A stretch of DNA of 64,000 nt from Chitinophagales bacterium (lineage in GTDB: Bacteria; Bacteroidota; Bacteroidia; Chitinophagales; UBA2359), in NCBI GenBank assembly GCA_020628375.1, contig JAHDFD010000020.1, forward strand, positions 1-64,000. Direction: 5' to 3'. The notes under the pieces were generated by a model. It was given only the letters and a program-made list of their open reading frames with translations, ran no database searches and had not been told where the DNA came from. Positions 17,901 through 25,928 of the stretch are shown piece by piece. How positions within the stretch are numbered: the stretch's first letter is position 1; the number at the start of each line of letters is the position of its first letter. The translations under genes were made by a program, and so were the position numbers.

Positions 17901-20399
17901 ATCATTATTAAAAATACTAAGCGTACCCTGAATATTTGTTATATTTTGTAAGGCAGACAAATCATTTAAACTCTCATTATTTTCAATCATCAAGGTTCCA
18001 ACACTATTAAGACTATTTAGTCCTTCCAAGTTCAGAAGCGATTCGTTGTCTTCAATTAAAAGATTTTCAGTACATAACAAGTTGTTAAAGCCAGTAAAAT
18101 CTGCTAATAATGGGTTTTTAATTATACTAATAAAACCTTCAACTTTCACTAATGAACTTAAAGGGCTTAAATCGTTAATATCTGACAATCCAGCTCCTAC
18201 ATTATTAATGTACAAATCTCCGTAAATAGTATCACATAAAATTGCTCCAAAATCAACAACATCTTGTTGTGAATATAAATAAACATTCTCTTGACAAGAA
18301 AAATTGGAATAATTACAAGTGCCATCATCTTCTGTAGCAGTACTATCATAATTTGTAGCAGTAGGATCGGTACAACCTAAGGTTTCAAGTTCGTCACATA
18401 TTCCATCACTATCTATATCGGAAATACAATTTCCATTGCAGTCATAATAATTTGGTGCATAATTACAAGTTCCATCGTCTGAAGTGGCATTGGCATCATA
18501 ATTACAGGCTAATAAATCGGTACAACCGAAGGTTTCAAGTTCGTCACATATTTCATCACTATCTATATCAGAAATACAATTTCCATTGCAGTCATAATAA
18601 ATTGGTGCATAATTACAAGTTCCATCATCTGAAGTGGCATTGGCATCATAATTACAGGCTAATAAATCGGTACAACCGAAGGTTTCAAGTTCGTCACATA
18701 TTTCATCACTATCTATATCAGAAATACAATTTCCATTGCAGTCATAATAAATTGGTGCATAATTACAAGTTCCATCATCTGAAGTGGCATTGGCATCATA
18801 ATTACAGGCTAATAAATCGGTACAACCGAAGGTTTCAAGTTCGTCACATATTCCATCACTATCTATATCGGAAATGCAATTTCCATTGCAGTCATAATAA
18901 GTTGGTGCATAATTGCAAGTTCCATCATCTGTATTGGCATTGGCATCATAATTACAAGCTAATAAATCAGTACATCCATATACTTCTGAGCCACTACAAA
19001 CGCCTAAACAACTTGCTTCATTAACTCTCATTCTAATTAAGTCTCCAGGTTGTGGTCCAAAACCAAGTGAGAAATCAATACCAATACTGTTATTAAAATG
19101 GCAGTAACTCATTATCGTTCCTGCTGATGGTAAAAGAGGATTAGCTGCATCATAACAATTTGCACCTTCTGTTGGGTCAACATATATAGTACCACAGTCA
19201 TCAATTTGCTCATCTCCGTTAACTCCCCAGTTACAACTATGTGTATGATATGAACCAAGATTATGGCCAATTTCGTGAGTTGTAGTTAATAAATTAGTTG
19301 AATAGGCAGGGAAAGGAACGATATTGGTAAAAATACTTGTTGAAACAGCATAAGGACCGGATTTGTAAAAATCGTTGTATGCAGCACAAAGTTTATTTCT
19401 AAAGGCTACACCACCTCCAAGAAATCTACCCGATAAAAAATGTGCTAAATCTCCATTAAAACTATTTTGTACTGTTTCTCCAAAAGCTTTAAGAATATCT
19501 GTAGAGGTTGTTTCGGAAGCATAAGGATCTAAAGTTTCCCAAACAAATACTTCTGAAATTAGTACTGAGATATTTTCATTATCATAAACTAAACTAATTT
19601 GGTTAAACAGATTACTTACAAATTGCTCAACACTCACCAAATCACTGCCTAAATTTTGATATAGTTCGTAATCACATTCAAAATAAATATGTACACAATT
19701 ATCAGAAGAAACTGATTTATTCACTATATCACTTTCTTCTTTATATAGTTTTTCTTCCATATTTAGCCCTTCTGAATCACATCTGAATGACGGCGGATTG
19801 ACTAATTTCCGATCATTATAGAAAACGTGTTTATCTTCTTGATTCGGCAAGGTATTAATAAGGTAATTCCCTTTACTATCGGAAATAAAAACATTTAACT
19901 CATTTTCAAAAACACTCAGGGCAACCATGGAGTTTTTATTCCCTTTTACTATTCCTTGATAATGAATTCTTTGCAAAGGTTGGTTAATACTTCCACTACT
20001 GCCTCTTACAACAAAATCATCAGTAGAAATATCTACTTCCATTAACAATAACTCAACTGATTCATTTACACCTATGGGAATTTTAAAATTAATTTGATTG
20101 GGTTTTAATTCAATCAACTCTTTCAACCCATTATTTGAAATATCTAGGATAATTGCTTCGTTCACATATTGTTTAAGCTGGCTGTTTTGTTTATTCGTAT
20201 TAAATTCTAAGATATTAACATCTATAAAATTACTCAGGTTAATATTGTGATCAATTTTTTTCGATATTTGATTACCTGATTTTTTAACATCTAAACTTTG
20301 TAAATATTCGGATAAGTTATCATTTTTAATTAAATCATTACCACTTAAAATAACGGAGTAAACCATCGTAAGGGTAAATAGGAGTATTAATTTTTTCAT
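14901..20399 (-). CDS. Secreted M12B-like zinc metalloprotease with GCTD repeats, LRR-like region, propeller and twin GWNLIS module
   Basis: An 1832-residue exported protein. Signal peptide about 1-19; prodomain-like region about 20-230. The reprolysin-like catalytic domain (about 235-465) has the zinc motif HEIGHNLGSYHTH near residue 375 and a Met-turn IMSYCH near 432, so the key residues are intact. Tandem 50-residue GCTD..ACNYDAN...DDGTCNY repeats follow (about 470-690), then an LRR-like solenoid (about 690-1065), a PKD/Ig-like segment, a two-component-regulator-type propeller (about 1120-1490: EDGTLYVATD, ENGTIYAS-like units), a YGDDP domain (about 1537-1665) and the twin module (1667-1832, ending KVVNQ). 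No T9SS domain is present. Degradation of host or prey protein is plausible. The 13096 gene follows after 44 bases. Confidence 0.85.
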   Translation of the reverse strand: MKKLILLFTLTMVYSVILSGNDLIKNDNLSEYLQSLDVKKSGNQISKKIDHNINLSNFIDVNILEFNTNKQNSQLKQYVNEAIILDISNNGLKELIELKPNQINFKIPIGVNESVELLLMEVDISTDDFVVRGSSGSINQPLQRIHYQGIVKGNKNSMVALSVFENELNVFISDSKGNYLINTLPNQEDKHVFYNDRKLVNPPSFRCDSEGLNMEEKLYKEESDIVNKSVSSDNCVHIYFECDYELYQNLGSDLVSVEQFVSNLFNQISLVYDNENISVLISEVFVWETLDPYASETTSTDILKAFGETVQNSFNGDLAHFLSGRFLGGGVAFRNKLCAAYNDFYKSGPYAVSTSIFTNIVPFPAYSTNLLTTTHEIGHNLGSYHTHSCNWGVNGDEQIDDCGTIYVDPTEGANCYDAANPLLPSAGTIMSYCHFNNSIGIDFSLGFGPQPGDLIRMRVNEASCLGVCSGSEVYGCTDLLACNYDANANTDDGTCNYAPTYYDCNGNCISDIDSDGICDELETFGCTDLLACNYDANATSDDGTCNYAPIYYDCNGNCISDIDSDEICDELETFGCTDLLACNYDANATSDDGTCNYAPIYYDCNGNCISDIDSDEICDELETFGCTDLLACNYDANATSDDGTCNYAPNYYDCNGNCISDIDSDGICDELETLGCTDPTATNYDSTATEDDGTCNYSNFSCQENVYLYSQQDVVDFGAILCDTIYGDLYINNVGAGLSDINDLSPLSSLVKVEGFISIIKNPLLADFTGFNNLLCTENLLIEDNESLLNLEGLNSLNSVGTLMIENNESLNDLSALQNITNIQGTLSIFNNDNLINLTGLENITNVSGPINIEFCENLVDIDALQNIITLGGLFLNDIPIQDVSVFSSISVINGNLGISQCDELLNLNGFSSMTELKGSLSINNCDLITSLAGLENILSIEKYISITDNSNLTDLNALQNIQTIINTSAITNSITSIDIISNNSLTNFSGFPNITEVDKIRISNNNALEEFPSFENLQSLQYLFVNGNSQLSTCCNLVDLIDITTETVQVEDNNIGCSSVSEVQGQNCSTCDNPIVIIDQPGNQTICESQDVTFSVTASGGNGDFNYQWQQICQENEGNWTNYSLGVSGFPCSTDIIALEVTDEGSIYIGDLFSNCGVGYYNHANSTWSDYNTNTSNPGNFPNDRVRDIILSEDGTLYVATDVFTSGGGGIAILPSGASSWTVYDSSTANPSGLPDGNVYDLDVGEDGTIYASVFSSNGAFSTGINLCILKPGATSWIIYNGYDNSASTGLTNDIFGFYFDLSSNGNLYMSLNGGGIGIYNTVTETWTETTDNGLGGGTAYYDDHTGTLYSFGGDGLYYLTSNASSWEVYNQSTTSGLPSEHFRSLHISSDGTIYAGLQGEGLVVLSPGSTNWINYNISNSDILSNSVWKIYFNELNQHLYLGTGNGVSILESDILNVGTNSPNYTFTPSLPQDTTCTYKVIVSDSNGCLVSSQQASLTFTPIGTPCNDGNANTINDIIQSDCSCIGTQTSTPQPNWDTVTPNNQSGQFRGQAQIDGLPAEQGDWLAAFDSDGNIAGADQFTFNAGIAYINMYIYGDDPTTPGIDEGINNGEYFTLQLFDASENAYYDYTFNGQIVEFTEWENNNGIPMMAYSNSNDIYNFLSTQLCEQTINLNQGWNLISLDLSPSDSSIPVVFGGLQSGNLEYVTGFEGGVLTYNPNDPPFLNTLTDLVDGSAYWVRVQNADVLLVAGTCLEDTYRKPLNNGWNLIAYIPDNPQSPSSYFADLISNGDLQYVTGFYNGTFIFNPNDPPFLNTLQQMENGLGYWLKVVNQ
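18381..18990 (-). repeat. 150-bp tandem repeat, four copies
   Basis: The string AATTACAAGTTCCATC recurs at 18461, 18611, 18761 and (one change) 18911, a period of exactly 150 bp (50 codons). The second and third units are identical over most of their length. The repeat encodes the GCTDLLACNYDAN...CNGNCISDIDSD unit. Confidence 0.9.
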
Positions 20400-20444
20400 T
20401 GTAGTTTATCTTTATAATAGAGTTAATGATTTAACATCAAAATT

Positions 20445-20503
20445 ATAAATAATTAGTCGATTTTCATATAAAGTGCTCATATAAAAATCGACTAATTATT
20501 TAT
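20445..20503 (-). terminator. Long perfect hairpin downstream of the 20509 gene
   Basis: Arms 20445-20464 and 20484-20503 are a perfect 20-bp inverted repeat (ATAAATAATTAGTCGATTTT and its complement) with a 19-base loop. It lies 6 bases past the stop of the 20509-25710 gene. The position suggests transcription termination or mRNA 3'-end protection; the absence of a T-run makes a classic intrinsic terminator less certain. Confidence 0.6.
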
Positions 20504-20508
20504 ATGAT

Positions 20509-23500
20509 TTACTTTAACACCTCGAAGCTCCCACTATGGACAACATTTTGATATTCAAGCTTATACACATATATGCCATTAGATAAATTAGCAACATTGT
20601 ACTCAATTTTGGTGTTTCCATAATCTAAACTTTCTTTTTCAATTATTTGGATTATCCTTCCTGTAATATCAAATATTTGCAGTACAACCTTATCTTGTAC
20701 ATTGGATACGATTTCAAAATTTACAATGTCGTTACCAGGAATAGGGTAAACCTTTACATCCATCTGATCTTCAAGTTCATTAAAAAGTAAACTAACTTGC
20801 TGTATTCCAAGATTACCTGTAAATGAAAGATTCACATCCAATATTTGATCATTCCAACTGAATAACAGTTTTTCACCTATTAACACCCCCTCTCTCATAT
20901 CTTCTGTTAATGGGTCATCGCCATAAATTGGCGAAGTCATTAAATAGCCTTCTTGTATAACTTCTAAAACGGCTATAGTTTCACCACTTTCACTTATTAC
21001 GTTTATACGCTCTCCTGCTGGCAGGTTGCTTGTGCCGTTTATGAAGTTGAAAATGTTGCTTGGATTTTGTATTGCTTTTCCTGAACTATTAGCAACTTTT
21101 AGCCAGTAACCAAAACCATTTTCCATTTGCTGAAGCGTATTTAAAAAGGTAGGTAAATTTGGATCATAGGTTAACGTTCCACTATCGAAACCTGTTACAA
21201 ATTCTAAGTCCCCGCTAGCTATTAAATCTGCAAAGTAAACATTAGGGGCTTGTGGATTACCAGGGGGATAAGCAACTAAATTCCAACCAGCATCTAAAGG
21301 CTTGCGGTAGTTGCTGTTTAAACAAGTACCTGAAACGGTTAGTAAGTCGTCATTTTGCACTTTTATCCAGTAGCCAAAACCACTTTCAACTTCTGTTAAA
21401 GTATTTAAAAACGGAGGGTCGAAAGGATTATAGACTAAAGCACCATTATCAAAACTTGTTATATATTCAAGATTATTTGTCTGCAAATCCTCAACTACAG
21501 AAGTAATACTTGGATCATTAGGAATTAAATCAAAAGATATTAAATTCCAGCCACTCTTTAACTCAATACTTTGTGTACAAGTATTAGAATTTGATTCAAA
21601 ATTATAAATATCATTAGGATTATTATAAGCTGGAATTGTACCTCCATTGTAATTTTGCCATGCTGTGAATTGCTTTATTTCATTACTTTCTGTATAGTCC
21701 TTATAGGTATTACCAGAAACATCATAAACTTGTAATGTAAAATACTCTCCATCATTCATCCCTTCATCTAAGTTAGGGGTTGTGGCATCATCACCATAAA
21801 TTTGCATATTAATATACGCAATGTCACTATTTATAGTCAAATCATCAATTCCGACAATATTTCCGTCTTCGTCAAAAGCTGCAATCCAATCACCATCTTC
21901 TGCCGGAATACTTTCTATTTGTACTTGTCCTCTAAATAATCCTGATTGATTGGTAGGTGTAACTTCTCCCCAATTGTATGGATAATCTCCCCCACAAACA
22001 TTTGCAATAGTCTCATTGCCCTGTAGTAGATCATTTATACTAATTTGTAATGTACCACTACAATCAGGACTACTATCGGAGGTTAATGTTATTTCAAAAA
22101 GCGATGATGAATTTAAATCTGCTTGGGTAAAAATAACATATCCAACAGTAGATCCATTTATACTTGAATTGGTTGTCCCAATATTAGTTGAAACTGTGAA
22201 GGACTCATCATTTCCAGCATATAATGTACCAAATGCAAATACAAATTCAGCTGGTGAAAGTCCTAAACTCCAATCTGTATTATTGCCACAAGCTGTTGCT
22301 AAAGTTATATCTGAAGTAATTGTCAAATTTATTGGATCAACATATTCTATGTTAAGTAAACAATTACAATCGCTTGGACAAGAATCATAGGTCTCCCCTG
22401 TTTCGCATACATTATTACCACAAACTAATCCTGAGCTTTGCCCAGCAGTAAAAGTATAAATATCTTCAATGTCTTGTCCATTGCAATCACTAGTATTGTC
22501 ACCATTTTCTCCATTATCTGGGTAAGCAGAAAAGATTGTATTCCCATCACTATCACTTATGGTATATACTCCACCATTCCAGCTATCCCCCCAGTCATCA
22601 TAAGCAATAAAACTGTAATCCACACCATTCGTTAAACAGATTGTAAAGTATTCATCAAAAGGTACAGTATAATCGCTACAATTAGATGAAATTATTTCAT
22701 TGCCAAATTCATCTATTATAGCCCAACTAATTTCGTCTGGCCAGTCAGATGAGGATGTTATAATTTCAAAATTATAATCAATACAATCTTCTTCAACATC
22801 AAAAGTGATTTGAGATTCTAAATCTTGTCCTATACAATCTTCTGTTTGATCCCCAGCAGTTGAATTGTTGGGAATATAATTATTAATTAATGTATCTCCA
22901 TTTTCAGCAAATAAATTTAAAATGGCTCCGTTCCAACTATCACCAAAATCATCAAAAGCACTAAAGGTGTAATTATCACCAAACGGCAAGCAAAAAGTAG
23001 TAGTAACTACACCAATAGATCCAGCATAGTTTCCACAGGGCACTGCTGCATAAACTGTACCATCAACACCTTGAATTGACCAACTTATATCGGCAGGCCA
23101 GGTTGTTACTCCACCTCCAAAATCAATCGAAAGAGTATGTAATACCTCCCCTGATGCACAACTTAAATATGTACAACTTCCATCATTTACCGTAGCTTCA
23201 GGATTATAATTCTCTGCTATTGGATCAGTACACCCATAAACTATACTACCAGCTGTAAAATTGATAATACTTTCAATATCTGCATCTTCACAATCAGTAG
23301 TGCTATCCCCACTACTACTATTGGTAGGCATAAACTCATCGATCAAAATGTCTCCACCATCAGAGATTAAAGAAATTGTGGCTCCATTCCAGCCATCTCC
23401 CCAATCATCATAAGCATAAAATTGATATTCTTCGCCAATGGTTAGACAAACTACTTCACTTAATAAGCCCGAGATATTCGTATAATCTCCACATTCAACT

Positions 23501-25710
23501 TGCAGAACAATATTCCCACTACTATCTAACAGTTGCCAAAAAATTTCATTAGGCCATGTTGTGGTAGAACCAGCGCCAAGATTTATATTTAGTGTGTGTA
23601 ATTCTTCTCCATTATTACAATTAGTAACATATTGACAACTACCATCATCTTCTGTAGCATTCGGGTCGTAATTAATTGCATTTACAACTGTACATCCCAA
23701 TATTTCTAATTCATTGCAAACACCATCACCATCTGTATCGTTAATGCAATTTTCTTCACAATCATAATATGTTTGAGGGAAAAAGCAACTACCATCATTC
23801 GTATTAGCTGATGGTTCAAAATTACATGCACTGGGTATTGTACAACCGAATATTTTTGTACCAGCCTCAAAAGTAATTATAGTTTCTATATCAATAGTGT
23901 TATCTGAGCCACAGGATAAAGAGGCATAATTACTTGTTGTATTTATTGGCATAACATTGTCAATTAGTACATCGCCACCTTCAGAAGTCAAGGTTATAGT
24001 ATTACCATTCCAACCATCACCAAAAGTATCATAAGCATAAAAGGAGTAATCGTTTCCTGGTATGAGACAAATAGATTCATTAACGATACCGCTCCCATTT
24101 GTATAATCTCCACAATTGCTTCCTGCAACTATATTACCGTTAGAATCGAAAATTGACCAAAATATTTCATTTTCCCAACTACCTGTTAGGTCTATAGAAA
24201 CAATGTGTATTTCTTCATTAGCTGAACAACTAACAACATATTCACAACTACCGTCATCAACTGTAGCTTCGGTATCATAGTTTATGGCCGCAGGATCTGT
24301 ACAACCATAAACTTCTTGATTACCACAAGAAGACAAGCAGCTTGCATTACTCACTCTATGACGTATAAGATTACCAGGTTGTGCAGAGAATCCGAGAGAA
24401 AGATTTATTCCAACAGGATCCAGGTGACAATAACTCATAACGGTTCCTCCATTAGAAGGAATAATCGGGTTTGTAGATTGAAAACAGCCATCTCCTTCAG
24501 TGCTATTATTAGAGTGAACACTACCACAATCATCTATTTGGGCGTCACCATTTATACCCCAAGCGCAAGCATGTGTATGTCTTGAACCTAGGTTATGCCC
24601 TAATTCATGAGCAACTACCATAACATTCCAAGAAAAATTTGGTAGAGGAATGATTGATGAAGTACTAATACCTCCAGATACACCATAAGAATAAGATGAA
24701 ACACACAATATGTCTCGGAAAGCTCTTCCTCCCATAGACTTAGTAGTTAGGAAGTGAGCTAAATCACCATTGAAACTTGTTCTTAAATCTCTAAAATCAT
24801 ACAATAAATCTGCAGTATTATCAATTGAATTTAATGGGTCTATATTTTGCCAAACAAAAACTTCCGAGATATATACAGTTATATCTTCATTTGCATACAG
24901 TAAGCTAACCTGATTAAATAATTCAGTAACGTATTGCCCAACATTTGACAAACTATTTCCCAAATCCTGATACATTTCATAATCACATTCGAAATAAATA
25001 CTTACACAATTATCTACAGAAACCGATTTTGATACTTCTTCATAATCATATTTATCGTTTCCGATATTTAGGTCTGAATTTTCGTCTTCAGTATTACATG
25101 AAAAATATTCCGGGTTTTTATAATCCTTATCATTATAAAACAAATAAGAGGCTTTATCATTTGGATTTTGTTTTACGAAATAATTCCCAGCTTTATCAGC
25201 TATAAGTAAACTTATTTCATTTTCAAAAACACTGAAGGCTACTAAGGAGTTTTTATTGCCTTTAACAAAGCCATGATAAAATATACCAAAACCTGATTCG
25301 ATCTTTTTACCAGAACTACCATTAACAGAAAAGTCCGACCCAAGAATATTCACTTCTTTTAAAACCAATTCAATTTGCGTATTTGATTTTGTAGGAATAT
25401 TCAGTTCTATAAAAGCAGGTTTATCATTAAAAATTGAAGTTACCATTTCCTGGTCGATAACTTTCAGATCTGTGGCGGCATCTAAGTAATCTTTCCAATA
25501 GTTACTTTTTTTGTTTAAATCAATTTCAAACAAATCGATATTAACAGGGTTATAAATAACTGGATTTATTTCATTATAAACCCGATTACCCTGAGCATCC
25601 TCATTAAGGATACTTAAATAATCTTCAAGGTTATTGGTGCTAATTAAATCTTGCGATTTGAGAGAAAAAGATAATAGTAATGAGCATACAAAAAGGATAG
25701 TTTTAAACAT
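20509..25710 (-). CDS. Secreted M12B-like zinc metalloprotease with GCTD/DGWNG repeats, twin GWNLIS module and T9SS CTD
   Basis: The frame opens at 25902, but a clear signal peptide starts at the ATG ending at 25710 (MFKTILFVCSLLLSFSLKSQ), so that start is preferred, giving 1733 residues. Prodomain-like region about 20-230; catalytic domain with HELGHNLGSRHTH near residue 367 and Met-turn VMSYCH near 425, so likely active. Then four or more repeats combine GCTDP...NYDPEATVDDGSC with an 'FGDGWNG' beta-domain. After these come a YGDDP domain, the twin module (about 21085-21582 in DNA), a second YGDDP-like domain (PIYGDDPLTEDMREG) and a T9SS type A domain (VYPIPGNDIVNFEI, LQIFDITGRI, GIYVYKLEY). 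It is a paralogue of the 14901 protease but keeps the sorting signal. Confidence 0.86.
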   Translation of the reverse strand: MFKTILFVCSLLLSFSLKSQDLISTNNLEDYLSILNEDAQGNRVYNEINPVIYNPVNIDLFEIDLNKKSNYWKDYLDAATDLKVIDQEMVTSIFNDKPAFIELNIPTKSNTQIELVLKEVNILGSDFSVNGSSGKKIESGFGIFYHGFVKGNKNSLVAFSVFENEISLLIADKAGNYFVKQNPNDKASYLFYNDKDYKNPEYFSCNTEDENSDLNIGNDKYDYEEVSKSVSVDNCVSIYFECDYEMYQDLGNSLSNVGQYVTELFNQVSLLYANEDITVYISEVFVWQNIDPLNSIDNTADLLYDFRDLRTSFNGDLAHFLTTKSMGGRAFRDILCVSSYSYGVSGGISTSSIIPLPNFSWNVMVVAHELGHNLGSRHTHACAWGINGDAQIDDCGSVHSNNSTEGDGCFQSTNPIIPSNGGTVMSYCHLDPVGINLSLGFSAQPGNLIRHRVSNASCLSSCGNQEVYGCTDPAAINYDTEATVDDGSCEYVVSCSANEEIHIVSIDLTGSWENEIFWSIFDSNGNIVAGSNCGDYTNGSGIVNESICLIPGNDYSFYAYDTFGDGWNGNTITLTSEGGDVLIDNVMPINTTSNYASLSCGSDNTIDIETIITFEAGTKIFGCTIPSACNFEPSANTNDGSCFFPQTYYDCEENCINDTDGDGVCNELEILGCTVVNAINYDPNATEDDGSCQYVTNCNNGEELHTLNINLGAGSTTTWPNEIFWQLLDSSGNIVLQVECGDYTNISGLLSEVVCLTIGEEYQFYAYDDWGDGWNGATISLISDGGDILIDEFMPTNSSSGDSTTDCEDADIESIINFTAGSIVYGCTDPIAENYNPEATVNDGSCTYLSCASGEVLHTLSIDFGGGVTTWPADISWSIQGVDGTVYAAVPCGNYAGSIGVVTTTFCLPFGDNYTFSAFDDFGDSWNGAILNLFAENGDTLINNYIPNNSTAGDQTEDCIGQDLESQITFDVEEDCIDYNFEIITSSSDWPDEISWAIIDEFGNEIISSNCSDYTVPFDEYFTICLTNGVDYSFIAYDDWGDSWNGGVYTISDSDGNTIFSAYPDNGENGDNTSDCNGQDIEDIYTFTAGQSSGLVCGNNVCETGETYDSCPSDCNCLLNIEYVDPINLTITSDITLATACGNNTDWSLGLSPAEFVFAFGTLYAGNDESFTVSTNIGTTNSSINGSTVGYVIFTQADLNSSSLFEITLTSDSSPDCSGTLQISINDLLQGNETIANVCGGDYPYNWGEVTPTNQSGLFRGQVQIESIPAEDGDWIAAFDEDGNIVGIDDLTINSDIAYINMQIYGDDATTPNLDEGMNDGEYFTLQVYDVSGNTYKDYTESNEIKQFTAWQNYNGGTIPAYNNPNDIYNFESNSNTCTQSIELKSGWNLISFDLIPNDPSITSVVEDLQTNNLEYITSFDNGALVYNPFDPPFLNTLTEVESGFGYWIKVQNDDLLTVSGTCLNSNYRKPLDAGWNLVAYPPGNPQAPNVYFADLIASGDLEFVTGFDSGTLTYDPNLPTFLNTLQQMENGFGYWLKVANSSGKAIQNPSNIFNFINGTSNLPAGERINVISESGETIAVLEVIQEGYLMTSPIYGDDPLTEDMREGVLIGEKLLFSWNDQILDVNLSFTGNLGIQQVSLLFNELEDQMDVKVYPIPGNDIVNFEIVSNVQDKVVLQIFDITGRIIQIIEKESLDYGNTKIEYNVANLSNGIYVYKLEYQNVVHSGSFEVLK

Positions 25711-25928
25711 AATTAAGGGTTTGTGATAAAGTTTAATCAAAATTACAAAAAAAGACATAAAATGCCTAATAATCAACGAATTATAAGAGAAATGATTCCG
25801 CAAATAGCTTTGATGTTCATTAAGATATAGCAATGAAACAAACAAATTACTTAAGAACATAAAATATAACTTCAGTAACATCAAATAAGTTCCTTTTATC
25901 ATAAAACTTTCAATTTGCCTGTGTTTTG

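Noticed and set aside
18452-19024. Open frame of 190 codons on the plus strand rich in His, Tyr and Arg
   Set aside because: It is the antisense shadow of the 150-bp tandem repeats in the 14901-20399 gene; its periodic composition follows from the repeat.
25711-25902. N-terminal extension of the metalloprotease gene
   Set aside because: The extra 64 codons precede a clear signal peptide start at 25710 and have no similarity to the paralogous protease; treated as untranslated.
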